A DNA stretch of 64,000 nucleotides from Intoshia linei (GCA_001642005.1 LWCA01000046.1:1-64000); one strand, 5' to 3'. Shown: positions 12,211 through 25,089, numbered from the stretch's first letter. The notes: generated from the sequence alone by a model not told the origin. Program-made: numbers and translations.

Positions 12211-15200
12211 TTAATTATTACTATCATCGTGATCTTTAAATCTTTTAGGACCGACGAGCATGTTAGGCTACTAAAATAGTATCATAATAACAATTGACAA
12301 ACCTTTTCAACTTTGCGTTTTTTTTCTAAAGGTTAAATAAAGTTCGAACAATGTTAAACATACTATCAGAAATGTCGATATTTTCCATATCAAAATTTTT
12401 ATTTAATCCATCCGATGCGAGATCCTTCATTTCCAACTTTTTATTGGTCAATTTAGCGATATCGTCAATTTTGGAATTTTTTTTAGAATTGTAATTATCT
12501 CCATCCCTGTCTCTTTGATCAATGCTTTTGGATTTTCTATTATGCACAGACGAGGGAGTTTTACTTTGTTTCCGAGACATTCTATCATTGTAGGTTGTAA
12601 TAGGCGATATTGCTATGATATTTAAATTTAAAATGTTAACCAATAACAGTACAAGGTTTTTTCAATTTGTTGGTATCCGAGGGTTTATCTTTATCAGTCT
12701 AAAATTAACGTTGGATTTTCACTTTGATTTTAACAATGCTACCTTTGGAGACAATGTTCCGTTGACACGCTTTGTTCCAGAAAACGTTGATTGAGAAACC
12801 CAGTCCTTTCGATTTGACTTTATTCTTCCTGTATATCTAGGTTATCGTTATATGAATATCGCAAGTTTTTGGAGTTACCCTAACGCTAAAAGATGTAAAT
12901 CAGGGCGTTTTTCTTTTTCTTCTGTGCAAACAGTTTCTAGTCGTTTAATTAAAGCGTCCCCCAAAGTTTTTATCTTTGGATAGCTTTCAGAAATCTAAAT
13001 AATTATATACGTTTGTTATTTTTCAACTTTAACTATAATTACTTTAACTAACCTATTCAAATAAAAACACAAAAAGGATTTTTAACAGTAATTATGTATC
13101 ATCACATCGTATAATACTGTTGATTTAACCTGTACCAAGAAGCTGAAACAGCAGAAATTTAAAATTAGATAACAGAAAAGCGTTTGGACCATACAAAATA
13201 TTCGAAAAAATAAACCTTAATAAGAACAATAAGACAATTTCTAATTTGAACAAAGCTTTCACTTTCCAAACAAATAGCAAAGGACTAAATGAAACTTAAA
13301 ATGACAATAATAAAAAAATACCCGAGCAAGCATATGTTGCCACTTGTAGCAAACTTGTTTATAATTTTCGTATTTAAGGGGACTGGCTTTCGAAACGGAT
13401 TGAATATTATTAGATCGTCTGAAAATTGTAATAAAACCAGGATACCCATCACACTCCTAAAAGAAATAAGATACAATAATATCGTTTTTTACTTGATTAT
13501 AAATAGTTTCACTAGAATGCCACCGCAGAATAATGAGTAGACACTCATTTAGAAATCTACCATATCGGTGAGCTTCATTTTCAGAAAAAGAAGATATTTG
13601 ATATCGTATATCTGAAAATATCTAAAAATTGAAATAGAATTAAAATCAACATCATATCTCCTTAAGTTGTATAATAATGAATGTCTGTGTTTTCTGTTTC
13701 ATTTTACCTGATCAATTAAAAGATCACATTAAATAGTCTTAGAATTTAAAAAAAATTATCTCTGAGATCTCAAATTTCATTCCCAGAAATGGTAGACTTC
13801 AGAACCAAAAATACAAATTAGAGCAATAATTAACATCATCGTAAATTTCAATGTCAGAATTTACATCTAAATGACCAAAACAATAGATTACCCGATTTTT
13901 TGAAATGAAAAGAGTAATAAAATTCATGAATTTCCAGTTAACACAAAAAATTACTCGATCATAAATAATAAGTGAAGGAAAATCGTTAGCTTTGGACAAG
14001 TGTAATTCTTTAATAAAATTAGCACAGTAAATGGAATCAATGGCTGTTTTAGTACATCTAGAAAAAATACAATTTTGCAAAAAAGAGGAAGCAATAAGAT
14101 GTTTGGTCCCTTCTAAAAAAAAATAATATTTAAATATAAATGTAATTGACTTCCAGGAATCCACAAATCCTTATTCAATGTCAACCAAGATTTTACACAT
14201 CGAGTTACCAAATTTTCTATATTCAACTCCTCAGCAATTTTATCAGTAAATGTAGTTAATCTCTCCTTTTCACGTTTACGTTTATAAGATGACTAAACAA
14301 GAATCATGCGACAAAAATAATAAATAGTTACTGATATTCGGTCTTCATCTATAGCACCAAGTTGAGTGGATATAATAGAATTTAATTTTTTGTAAGATTG
14401 ATTGGGTGTCATTATTTCACTAGCCGTCATTATCCAAAAAGTTATATACAATAATGGTCTAAAATACATTTTTTTAAATATACAAATTTTCAATACGTCA
14501 TTTCTGTCCAATTATCACAAGAAATGGCTTCAGAGGAATCTGAAACAATAGCCGTCAAACTTTCATTTATAAATTCAATTATATTGTCAGACTTGACATC
14601 CTTAAAATTTAAATATTAGTTTGATTAATAATTATAATCAATTTGAAATAAAATTTTAGATAATTTGATTAAATTACTTTGTCCTCCATTGTAATTTGAT
14701 TCTTGCATTCGTTCTATTAAAAATTAAAATTTCAAATATAAATGTAAATACCCGTAGAGCGCTCGTAAATCGTTTTCTACCCAACAAGAAACAAAATTCA
14801 CTGGGCATGTCATACTTTTTGTATAATTCTGTAATAGATGGCATGAACGTCTTATGTTCTGATAAAGATAGTCTTAATTCCAAAAACATTGTAAATTGAA
14901 TGAGTGTGTCTTGACACTAAAAATTAAAGTAATATTGAGTTTTTTTAAATTACAACTCAACAAATCTTATCAACAAGATAATATATCAAATTAATTTTGA
15001 CCGAGAAAGCGTAAATTTCTGGAGTTGAAATTTTTTGTTTTAATATTATAGTTACTTATTTTATAAAACGTAAATAAAAAAAATGAATACCAAAGTGCTT
15101 TTTTTACCAATAAGGCATTACTTTATGAGATTAAAAATTTTTCTGTGTGTCAACTGGAAATAACTAATATTATTTTTAATTTCTAGGACTATTTTTATTT

Positions 15201-18200
15201 TTTAAAAAAGGGGTAGGTTAAAATCTAAGATTTTGATCGTGAAAAAATACTTTTTTAAGGTTACCATTAATGATGATGCTTATGGTTTTAAAAACCACCT
15301 AAAATTTATGTTTTATAAAATTTTACGACATTATCCAAAAAATTAATTAAAATAGGAAAATTTAACCAAAAATGCTACCATTCACTATTATCAATCATTT
15401 AAAGGAGTGGTTCCAAACTTGTTACACGTGTAACCGTCATATCACATTACCTTTTAATTTAAATTATTCCACGTTAAATTTATTTTGTTAACGTTTGTGT
15501 AAAAAATTTAAAAAAAAATTGTTATCCCATTTTTTTAATTTATGATTTACATTTACAGAAAGTGTGTGTATTATTATACACACTGTGTACATTATTAAAA
15601 ATAAAATAAAAACAGTCCAATTCTAAAAATTGTCATAAACAGCATAAATTCCAGAAAAAATAAAATTGTAAAAACCTATTTTGTCATTTTCAACGTAATA
15701 ATATATATTCAGTACAAATTATGTATCTACAATTAACGGAATCAGCAATTTATAAACATATTTCAGGTGAATTTAACCAATATTGCAAAGCATTGTAATA
15801 AATATAAAAATGATAATAACAAAGTTGTAATACTTTTAGTAATTCGTCAATTTTTTTTAATAAAAGTTTCGAAATAAAAAAAATATTGATTAAAGTACTT
15901 TTTTGACTTTGAAGGCGTCACTTATTCAAATTAATTTTTTGAGTGTCTTAACAGCATACAACTGTACCATCTGTAATTTTTTTAAATTCTAGGGTTGTTT
16001 TCATTAAAAAAAAATGTTAATGTGGGGTTTTGATCGTGAAAATTAATTTATTTAATGTTTCAATTTATAATACTGTTCATAATTTTGAAAAATATCCCAG
16101 AATTTATGTTTAAAAAAAGTTTAAGAGATGTTTCATTTTTAAAACAACGGGTAATTTGTGGTTTTGACCATGAAGGTATGCGTTTCTGAGGCTGAGATTA
16201 ACGACAATATTAATAATTTTAAAATGCGTTTGAGAAAGTACGTTTTATTAAATTTTTGAGTTTAATTTTTTTAAACAAAAGGGAAAATGGGGTTTTTGAC
16301 CCTGACTCAAATTCTGAAACTGAAAAATGCATAAAAACACGTCGTAGGAAAAACTTTATTAGAAATTGGGTGTTTTTAATTCCTCCGAATGTCAATGTTT
16401 TCAATAAATGGTTACACACACAGATATTGATTTTTATAAGTAAAGGAAAAGGATACTAGTAGAATATCATATTTTTTAAAATCACCCCTAACAGAATTAA
16501 ACTCGGTGAAAAGTATTTTGTTAAAATTTACAAAAATTTAGAGAGACACAACCTTATATTATGATTATAGAGGATTATTTATTATTATTTTAAGAAGAGG
16601 TCAAAGTAAATGAAATCAATTATTTCTTGTGAAATAACCGTATAAATTTTTCAGTATATATATGTCGTATAGAATGTGTACAACTGTCAAATGTACACAT
16701 TCCACGGGCAAGTCGTAGAATGTAAACATTTCATGGATAAGTCGTACAGTATACAGTACAGATTAACGTAACAATATAGGATATATTATTAAGATTAAAA
16801 ATAATCCTAATATTAGTTGATTTTTAAGATTATTAGTTAATTCAATTTATTAAATATAAAATTTATAAATGGAAACACGATATTTGACACAGAAATCATT
16901 GATAATCAATTATTTTATTTTCTAAAAATCTTAAAAACCCCTCTTGAAAGTTTGGTTCAAAAAAAATCGTAATTAAATGGTTTGATATTAATTTAAAATC
17001 AATTTAAAAATAANAGTCCAATCCTAAAAATTGTTATAAATAGCATTTTTTTAATTTTCGGACCGTTAATTATTTCACATTTTTTGTTTTAATAAAATAT
17101 TTTAATAAAAAAATATATGAAAACTAAAATGTTTTTTTGGCCGTGAAGGCGCACTTATTAGATTCACATTTTTTGTGTGTGTTAACAGGGTACAACTATA
17201 CCACCTGTAAATTTTTTAAATTATAGGGCTGTTTTCATTAAAAAAAAGTGTAATTTGGGGTTTTGGCCCTGAAGATGTATTTTTTGAAATTTAAATATAT
17301 AATATTTATGATTTTAAACTCCGTATTAGAGTGTATATTTTTTAAACTCTTGAACTCGTTTGATTTCAAAAAAAGGACAATTGGGCTTTTTGACGCGTGA
17401 GATGTGAGTTTGCAAGGTTGAAATTTATTTTGCTAACACTCGGAAAAAAACTGTAATTGAAATGTGGACTTTATAAAATGCTAAGACGAGTAGTTATTGA
17501 AATAAACGATAACACACACAGACAAACAAATATTGCAAATCATATTATATAAGTAAGGATTTGTAATAATCATAAATATATTAAAATATTTTTTTATTTT
17601 TTTTTAAAAATAATTTGATAGCATTGGAAAACATGTTTTACCTCCAAATAATACCAGATACTCATATCACAGTGGCGCTGGACGTGAAAATTTTGTTAAG
17701 AATGTAAAGATTAAAAAATATGAAGATTTAATCGCAGATGATTTAAATTTTAAATCTGTAATAACTGAAGAAACTAGTAAAGTAAATAATGACATTATAC
17801 ATTTTAACATAGAAAGCGTCGATAGTGACAAATTTGGAGATTTTGTACAAAGCCGCACACCAAAAAAACAGGATACCATTAATATTAACAATAGTATTTA
17901 TGTTAATAATATTGATGATGATACTTCTCAAGTTGATAATAGTACAAATTTATTTAATACTCTCCAAAAAATCGATTATGATTCATTTTCCGGTTTCTCT
18001 ACTGAACAAAAAAATGAACCTATTGTACTTATTGACAAAATTATTAAAAATCCTCAAAATGAACAAAACTCTACACACATAGAAATGGACTTATTAGACA
18101 TGTCATCTAAATTTGTTAATAATGAAGATCTTTTGAATACTGTAAAAATGATTATTAATTATAATTATATTTACATTTAATATTTATTTTTAGTTTGAAA

Positions 18201-21200
18201 AACAAACCTCATCTTTATGTAATTATTTCATCTAAAATTTATGTATTTTTATTTTTGTATGCAGTTAAACAGCTTAGTATTGAACAAATTCTTCTTACAA
18301 ACACGTCATGCTCATTATTGATAAATAGTGAATCTGTTATGATTTTTTTCATTGTTTCTTTGAAGTGATAAGCAAGGAAAATTATAATTTTTGCAAATAA
18401 ATGTTTTTGTTAATTTTTTATATATTCACAGAGGGGAGTCCAAGGTGTGAAAAAATTGAAAAAAAAATTTTTTCTACATCGGTATATAAACTTTGCACAT
18501 AGAATCATATAATGTATATTTGATGTTTTAATTGATATATTCTGATTTTACTTTTCATCCAAGATTACATTTTACATTTTCATAGAAATAGAATTTAAAG
18601 TATACATTTAGCCATATCTACATTGGACAATTTTAAAAGTCTCACACCTTCAAAGTCACCAAAAATTAGTGTATCAGGTTTGAATATACTATATTGTGGT
18701 TAATAATTAATTTTAATTTAATTTAACTGCCTTTATAGAATATCTTTTAGTTTTAGTAACCCATTAAATATTTTCCAACCTAATTTTTTTTAGTTTTTAT
18801 TTATTTTTTTAGTTAATTAGTAACTTTGACCAAAATGTTTTTGTAATTTATAATTTACCCAGAAAGGACCATAGAGTGAATAATTAAACAATAGTTTTCC
18901 AAAATTTAGATTTAATTAATAATAATAATATATAACTGTTTTTAGAATTTAATGTTAATAAAAATTGAAAAAATTAACCTCATATTCATCCATTTTATTT
19001 TCATTAATTTTATAAATTTAGAATCAAAACATTCTAAAAATGATGTATTCAGTGACTTGTTTGATTCCATGTATACCACTAATTAATTTTTTTATTAATT
19101 AAAAATGTAGTTATGTAATTAAAAAAATCACTAAATTGTTTATTCGTGTGTACCTGATAAAATTCAATTTAGAAAAACTAATTTTGTTGATACTTTTCGA
19201 TATATTATTATATATTATATATTATTTGAATTAATTTATCGATTTTATTGTATTTTTAAAAGAATGACTTCTTATACATATATAGATAATGATGACATTT
19301 TAATTATAGATTTATGTAAAAAATTTATTTGTACATTATGAAAAGTATTTTAATTTATTTGAATAAATTGTAACAATCATTCTTAGTCTTTCAGATATCT
19401 AAAAGTTTATTATTAGTTAAAAATATTATTATTAATGAAATGGTTTATTTTCAAATAGAAACATCACATCAAATACAAATTATAAAATTAATGAAAAATG
19501 TGTCAGTTAAGTATTGTTTACCTCATTTAGTTCATTATTTTCATAGTTTCCTTTTGTTTCATTCTGGTAAATTTCTCCATTTTTCTAGCAATTTTAATAA
19601 TTAAAATTTAGTATTACATTTGCAGTGGGATCGTCACTATTTATTCTTATCTATTTTTTAGTTCTGGTGATTTTCATATAACCCTGCGTTATCCGTCAAT
19701 ATTTTTTAAAATAAATACAAAACTGTTTTGAAGTTTTGCCCCAGTTAATAAAATAAAAAATATTGGATTTGCGAGCAATATGATAAAATTTATAAAATGA
19801 TAATATTTTAAAATATATATTAAATTATTAAATTAACGACATTGCCGTGGAGAACTAACAATAGACTTGGAAAAATTAAAATTTTAGGCCCATGGACAAC
19901 TAAACAAAATTGGTCTAATCATTACTTACATGTACAATGTACATGTATATAAAACGCTTTGTTTGTCTGTGTGTGTTATCATTTATTTCAATAACTAAGA
20001 GTCTTAGAATTTTATAAAGTCATCATTTGTATTACAATTTTTTCCGGGTAAAAGTAATATAAATTTCAACCTCTGAAATTCTCATCTTACCGGTCAAAAC
20101 TCAATTATCTTTTATTATGAAAATCAAATCAATTCCACAAGTTAAAAAAATATAAACTCTGATACAGATTTTAAAATCATAAATCTTATCATAAATTTAT
20201 ATTTAAAAAATATATCTTCAGGGCCAAAACCACAAATTAGCATTTTTTTTAAAATGAAAACAGCCCCAGAATTTAAAAAAAATTACAGGTGGTAGCTGTA
20301 TCCTTTTATCACACAAAAAATTTCAATCTAAATGAGTGACGCCTTCCGGTAAAAAAAGCACTTTAGTACATACTGTATTTGTATTCATATTTTTATTTCG
20401 AAACTATTTTATTAAAACAAAAAATGCGAAATAATAGAAGGTCCGACAATTAAAAAAAAAAAATTATTCTTATACAGCTTATTCTATTTGACATAAATAC
20501 AAAAGTTCAACCCGAGAAATCTACGCATTCCCGATGAAAAATAAATTTTAATATATTATCAACCAATATTATTCAAATATTTCGATTAAAATAAAAATTG
20601 AAAAATCAAAAACTGATCCTACAATTTCAAAAAAAATGTGCATTGAACGTCTACACATTTCCAATAATAAATATAATGAAAATCTATATAATTTATTCCT
20701 TCGAATTTTTTGTCATCTCAAATACTGTACTCATTTTCAAAGAATTTAACGAAATTTATTTTAAAATTACAGCAACTAAAAGTAAAACTTTGTTATTAAC
20801 CCATTTTCTCCCAATGTGACCATATGGTCACACAAAAATAAAATATTAAAAGGTGAATAAGTTTTGAATTAAACAAGGTAAATATTAATGCATGGCATAT
20901 TTAGAATCATGTAAGCATTCACAATGTATTTTTGACGGTCATTAGGTTAATAATGTCGTAACTTAGTGTCCACAGGTAAAAATATTTTGTGTTCTGAAAT
21001 AAAAATAAAATTAAAATTAAAGATTTTTCGATTTAGGTTATGCACAACTAGGTTCAATTTTAGATAAAAAATATTATGGATACATTCATTACTTATGATT
21101 TCTGAAAATTAGGAAGGATTTCAACTAGTAGTTTAATATATATCCACTAATAAGCGTGTGTGACCATATGGTTACATTGGGAGAATATGCTAATTTTAAT

Positions 21201-24200
21201 GTATGAAATATTTTATATCAGTCATTTTGCTATACATTTTGTATTAAATTGCCATTAAATTCATTTTAATTGAATTTTGAATAATTAATAAATTTATTAA
21301 TAAATAAAGTTATTAGAATGCATTTGAACCATTAAATTATTATATATTTGAATTGAAATTATCAAAATTTAAAATGGAAAACAAGCAAAATGAAATGTTT
21401 AATCAAATTTTGGATGATATCGATGAAAACAATGATAAAGAATACATATTTATCGATCCTCCTGATGCTTACGACTTAACCGATAAGGATTCGGCGGACT
21501 CGGAAGATGAAACGAAAAATTTGCCATCAGTTTTGAGTGGTAATCAGTTGCGTGCTTCAGCTGAAAAAAGACACATTGTGAATGACTCAGATGATGAAAA
21601 TGTGCCGTTATCATATTTTTCAAAGGTATCTCATTGTTTCGACTGGAATCTCTCAACAAAGAATATGTATTGTCCAGCATTTCCTGAATCTAATTATACA
21701 AAATACAGAGGATACTCGTCCATTAAATTTTTTGAATTGTTTTTCGATGGCGAAGTAGTTAACCATATTATGAAAGAATCTAACATATATTCTTCTCAAC
21801 AGAATTTATTGAATATACCCATAAATGTTGGAGAGTTCAAAAAATTTATTGGTATACTTATTATATCTGGATATAATAATTCGCCGAGTAGGTCATCTTA
21901 TATAAGCAGCAGTGATGACCTCAAAAACTTCGCTATATTTAATGCAATGCGACGTAATAGATTTAACGAAATAATGAGATCCGTACACTTCAAAGACAAT
22001 TTAAGTCTTAATTATGGGGATAAATATACCAAATTAAGACCACTAATATTATTACTGAAATCCAGTTTTATGAAACATTTTGTAATGTCTCAAAATATTT
22101 CTCACGATGAATCTATGGTGNATCAATTTAAAAATAAACATAAGCTTGTTAATTTAACTGAATTGGTAAATTCGTTGTTAGCAAAGCATCAATTATGTAT
22201 CTAACTCTGAATTGGCGTCTAAGACATATTTTTAGTCAAATACATTCTACGACTTGCCCGTGGAATGTGTACATTTCACAGTTGTACACATTCTATACAA
22301 CATATATAAACTTTTAAAAAAAATTACTAAATCATACAACCTTCCAATAAGCTTAACATTTTTTTCAGATTCATCAATTTGAGAAGTAGCTGAATGTTCA
22401 TACAAAATAGACACTCTCATCCTACCAATTAAAACGAGAAGAGGAGTTAAAACATCATAATTAAGTAAAACATCCTTCAAACGATTAATAGATTTTCTAT
22501 TTGTTTTAATTTGACTAAAATATCCAGATTCTTGTTGAAGAATAGTACCGCCAGCCAAAGAAGAAAGTTGGTCCTTTGTTATATGTTCGTTAGCTTCAAT
22601 ACCAGAAACTTTGTGAATAATATCTCGTAAAATGAGCAAATAACAACTATTATTTTGAAACAATTCCAGAGTAACATACTCTAAAAGACCAGTCATGTCC
22701 ATAGAATACCTCTTAAACAGCAAGCTTGACAAATTAGAAAGGCTCTGCAACCACGAAGAAATGTTGGTATCATACGCTTTGATTCGATCTTTATTTTTCT
22801 GAGAAAATCCCTTAATAAGAGAAAAACTCAAAATATCCAACGACAATTTATTGAGATATTTAAAACTGTCCACTATTGGTGGAATTAAATTATTAAACTG
22901 TTGAATTTGGCTAAGAATGTAATCGAATATTACGACAGGGTTATTGTGACTAATTTTGCCAATATGACGACCAAAATGTTTAATATTTTCTTTGGTAAGT
23001 CTTTTCATAATGTATTTAATTTTATACATTGATTTTGACGTAGATTCAACAAAGTCCGTGTTAAAAGTGTTTATGTGTTGTTTCCAATATTCATAAATAA
23101 GATAACGTTTTTTTTGGGAAAAATTTTTAATAACTAACCAAATGTGATTAGATAAGGCGCAATTTGCAGGATTTAAAACGAGACACGGTATAATGACACT
23201 TGTGAGTAAATCAAACATTTTTAATTTATAATTAGACTTGTATTGTGTCTGTTCTGGGTCTTGAAGGTAATGTTGAAGAATTCGACAAATTTTAAAAATT
23301 AGAGGTAAATGATAATGTACAATATATCCCAGTTCTTTAGCAATAGGATAAGCAATTTTAAAAAAATTTGAATAGTCTTGAAAAGTAATCGGTTCAATTG
23401 TGTCAGATTGAAAATTTACTGGATAAATGACTTTAAAAATTTTGTTATGAAGAGGGTCGATAATCTTTTCAAGTTGAATGCAACATTTTTTGCCAAAAAT
23501 GGGATTTGATTGTAAATAAAATTTTGGAAGTAATTTCAAAAACTGATGCATTTTTTCAATGTACCCTAAATCTAGAAAAGAGACACCCAATGAGACAATT
23601 TGATTTAGTTTGTCCTTACTGTCCGGTACAGGCAAAGGGGCGATAAACGTCTGTAATGCAGTGCTAGAAGTATCTAGGCTGTTGTCGGTAATGACATGAG
23701 TACATCGGATTTCCGTATCGGCCAAAGATTTAATGTTGGGTTTCATGTAAGGTAGGATTTCACCAAAACTAACAACACCTGTATTTATATATAAAGCAAT
23801 TATATTGAAAATGTTGTCAGTTAAATTGGAGTTATTGGAAAGTTTACTTTTTTCGTAATAAATCAAATTTAATCCCATTATCTGAATAAAACATTTTCGA
23901 CAGTTTTCATTTTCAATAAACATGTTTAGTAATGATTCAAAGTAACTGGTAGAAGAAAAATTGACTCGAAAACATTGGAAGACAACATCCATACACCGGT
24001 TAGGGTCCAAATCAAACGATCCCATTATATTCCTAATGTCGCTTTTAATTTTAGTAATCGTGTCGTTTGATGGATAAAAACTTCCCATCATGATTGTTTC
24101 TATAAATTTAGCATAGCCTTCCGATTCTTCTGAAAATAAATTAAATTTCGTTTGTTTGTAGTACATTTTTGTTTTCATACGAATACATTTCGTCTGAAAC

Positions 24201-24523
24201 ATGTTGGCTCTAGTTTTCACTAAACCAATTTCATATAGAGTGGTGGATTCTAATCTTTCCAAAAAAAATGGTGTGGTTTTTGAGTTTACTAGTTTTTTTA
24301 TTAATTTTATAAATTGCTCTTTGCCGTCAATTATCGACATTTCCATTTCTAAAACTACTAGCAAATCTACCATTATTGAAATTTCTTGTGGTCTTGTTTT
24401 ACATATTTTTAAGCATTCACATAATGCCAATTCAAAGTTTTCCTTTTTATCTTTTATTGTTGAATTTTTTAGTATGTTGTACAAGTTTTTTGTATAATCT
24501 AAACTACAGTGTTCATTTTCCAT
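12211..24523 (-). CDS. THOC2: THO complex subunit 2 (mRNA export)
   Basis: Largest subunit and scaffold of the THO/TREX complex, which couples transcription to nuclear mRNA export. Sixteen exons on the minus strand: 24523-22328, 14916-14752, 14713-14678, 14600-14497, 14458-14332, 14292-14151, 14112-13955, 13621-13493, 13456-13322, 13284-13216, 12994-12879, 12836-12743, 12698-12653, 12612-12364, 12325-12303 and 12267-12211. They total 3846 nt, frame intact, 1281 aa (human about 1593). Family marks: '[20 protein letters not shown]', '[15 protein letters not shown]', '[14 protein letters not shown]', '[15 protein letters not shown]', '[10 protein letters not shown]', '[10 protein letters not shown]', '[20 protein letters not shown]', '[14 protein letters not shown]' and '[22 protein letters not shown]'. 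The charged C-terminal tail is short and ends in a microexon-encoded KKKRKVEK, probably a nuclear localisation signal. Intron 1 (7.4 kb) is packed with repeats. The last acceptor (tag|CCT at 12268) was chosen because the preceding AG would give an immediate stop. Confidence 0.93.
12303..12325 (-). other. THOC2: THOC2 23-nt microexon encoding a basic NLS-like motif
   Basis: Minus-strand exon of 23 nt preceded by a 38-bp intron (12326-12363, GTATGT...TTTAG) and followed by a GT donor. Joined in phase it reads KKKRKVEK, a classical monopartite nuclear-localisation pattern. Human THOC2 has a comparable basic cluster (KRRK) in its tail. Confidence 0.7.
16655..16724. repeat. left arm of a long inverted repeat
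   Basis: About 70 bp, containing gtatagaatgtgtacaactg and cacattccacgggcaagtcg. It is repeated in reverse complement with only a few mismatches at 22241-22308. The pair encloses about 5.6 kb of intron 1 of THOC2. Confidence 0.85.
17045..17559 (-). mobile_element. Helitron-family copy, 5' end intact
   Basis: Read on the minus strand, it begins TCCTTACTTATATAATATG after an A, matching the start of the complete copy at 58987-59527. It runs through the ccgag/acagtttttt core and the 'agggccaaaacc' block. The 3' CTAG end is not found, so it is truncated. One unresolved base (n, 17014) lies just outside. Confidence 0.65.
17622..19086 (+). pseudogene. orphan 3' exons resembling an acidic clathrin-adaptor tail
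   Basis: An open exon with acceptor (gatag|CATTGG) runs 17622-18141 and then a GT donor. Its product is acidic and Asn/Asp-rich with short adaptor-type motifs: 'DKFGDFV' (FGDF fits the gamma-ear binding pattern), 'DSFSGFS' and 'DLLDMSS'. A second candidate exon at 19021-19086 (ttag|AATCAA) reads '..[15 protein letters not shown]' and stop. The phases of the two do not join directly, so a middle exon is missing or one boundary is wrong. No upstream exon with an ENTH-like domain or a start codon was found; a truncated Helitron copy lies immediately upstream. It is nested antisense in THOC2 intron 1. It may be a gene fragment or the end of a gene whose 5' part was lost. Function is inferred from motifs only. 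Confidence 0.35.
19930..20440 (+). mobile_element. Helitron-family copy, degraded ends
   Basis: Carries the family blocks in order: tttgtctgtgtgtgttatca, 'attacaattttttccgggta', 'cagggccaaaaccacaaatt', and 'gtgacgccttccggtaaaaa'. Clean 5' TC and 3' CTAG termini were not found. 18150-19020 and 19090-19929 otherwise show nothing I can name. Confidence 0.6.
20796..21188. repeat. piggyBac-like terminal/subterminal inverted repeats
   Basis: TTAA at 20796-20799 is followed by CCCATTTTCTCCCAATGTGA, including a perfect 16-bp palindrome GTGACCATATGGTCAC (20816-20831). The reverse complement of this terminus lies at 21157-21188 (gtgtgaccatatggttacat) with two mismatches over about 32 bp. TTAA-CCC starts are typical of piggyBac elements. 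The two arms could be an internal pair of the element whose transposase starts 190 bp downstream, or a separate MITE. Confidence 0.6.
21374..22204 (+). pseudogene. truncated piggyBac-type transposase (DDE_Tnp_1_7)
   Basis: The first plausible start is the ATG at 21374. An acidic N-terminus ([19 protein letters not shown]) leads into the family's domain: '[20 protein letters not shown]' (typical 'F..fF..e.i..iv..tN'), '[18 protein letters not shown]', '[18 protein letters not shown]', 'KYTKLRPLI' and the first catalytic Asp in 'ISHDESMV'. Right after that motif the base call is n (22121) and the sequence no longer matches the family; a stop follows about 27 codons later. The two remaining catalytic acidic residues and the C-terminal Cys-rich end are absent. 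It is therefore a non-functional remnant of about 277 aa versus roughly 500-600 in full-length members. Confidence 0.85.
22241..22308. repeat. right arm of the long inverted repeat
   Basis: Contains cgacttgcccgtggaatgtg and gttgtacacattctatac, the reverse complement of 16655-16724. It begins 36 bp after the truncated transposase stop codon and ends 18 bp from the THOC2 splice donor. Confidence 0.85.
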
Positions 24524-25089
24524 TTTTTATCTTTTTTTATATTCAGTTTGCATGTAAAATAAAGTTTGTAGTAATATTATTATTTTTGCTGTTATCGTAA
24601 TAGTAACAAATCTAATTAGTTTAGTTTACAAGTATTTATTTTATGCTACACTTTTGTTATATAGTTTTATACTTTTTGTAACTTGATTGATATGTAGTTT
24701 ATACAAACGGTACCTAATTCTACCGAGGCGGACCTTTAATTTTACAAAAAAATAATTTAATCGGTAATGTAGATAATGTTGGACAATAATTAGATTAGTT
24801 AAAGCTGCCAGATTAAAAACGTACTCATATTACTTAGTTACAAAGTTATAATGTTGAATTGGAATTTTACAAGTTTTTAGTTTTAAACCATATAAAATAC
24901 AATTGAAATTAAAATTTAATTTAAATATTTTATTATTTGAATTGTAAATGCTTTCACATTATTTCAATTCATCGTATACCATAGCGTATTACATTTTAAA
25001 AATTATTAAAGTTTATTATAATAAACTTAAATTTTTAGTACGTTTATATTAGTGCTGCCTAAAATGTACTTTTGGTAGCTTTAGATTAA

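Larger units (their letters stand above)
14917..22327 (-). other. THOC2: THOC2 intron 1 (7.4 kb), repeat-rich
   Basis: Donor GTAATTT at 22327 and acceptor TTTTTAG at 14917-14919, phase 0. From the acceptor outwards: degraded dispersed repeats (about 15000-16500), left inverted repeat (16655-16724), Helitron-family copy (17045-17559), plus-strand adaptor-like exons (17622-19086), another Helitron-family copy (19930-20440), piggyBac-like terminal repeats and a truncated transposase (20796-22204), and the right inverted repeat (22241-22308) 18 bp from the donor. Confidence 0.8.

Noticed and set aside
12334-12363. THOC2 ending with the open frame at 12326
   Set aside because: A GTATGT donor at 12363, the 38-bp intron and the basic microexon give a better fit to the family tail.
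13289-13540. Plus-strand 83-codon open frame
   Set aside because: Antisense shadow of THOC2 exons 8-10.
13799-13954. Continuation of the THOC2 exon 7 frame to 13799
   Set aside because: After YDR the frame no longer matches the family; a GTAATTT donor at 13954 leads to the exon at 13621 with '[20 protein letters not shown]'.
16219-16459. Overlapping open frames on both strands
   Set aside because: Fall within a degraded copy of the dispersed repeat family; no protein similarity recognised.
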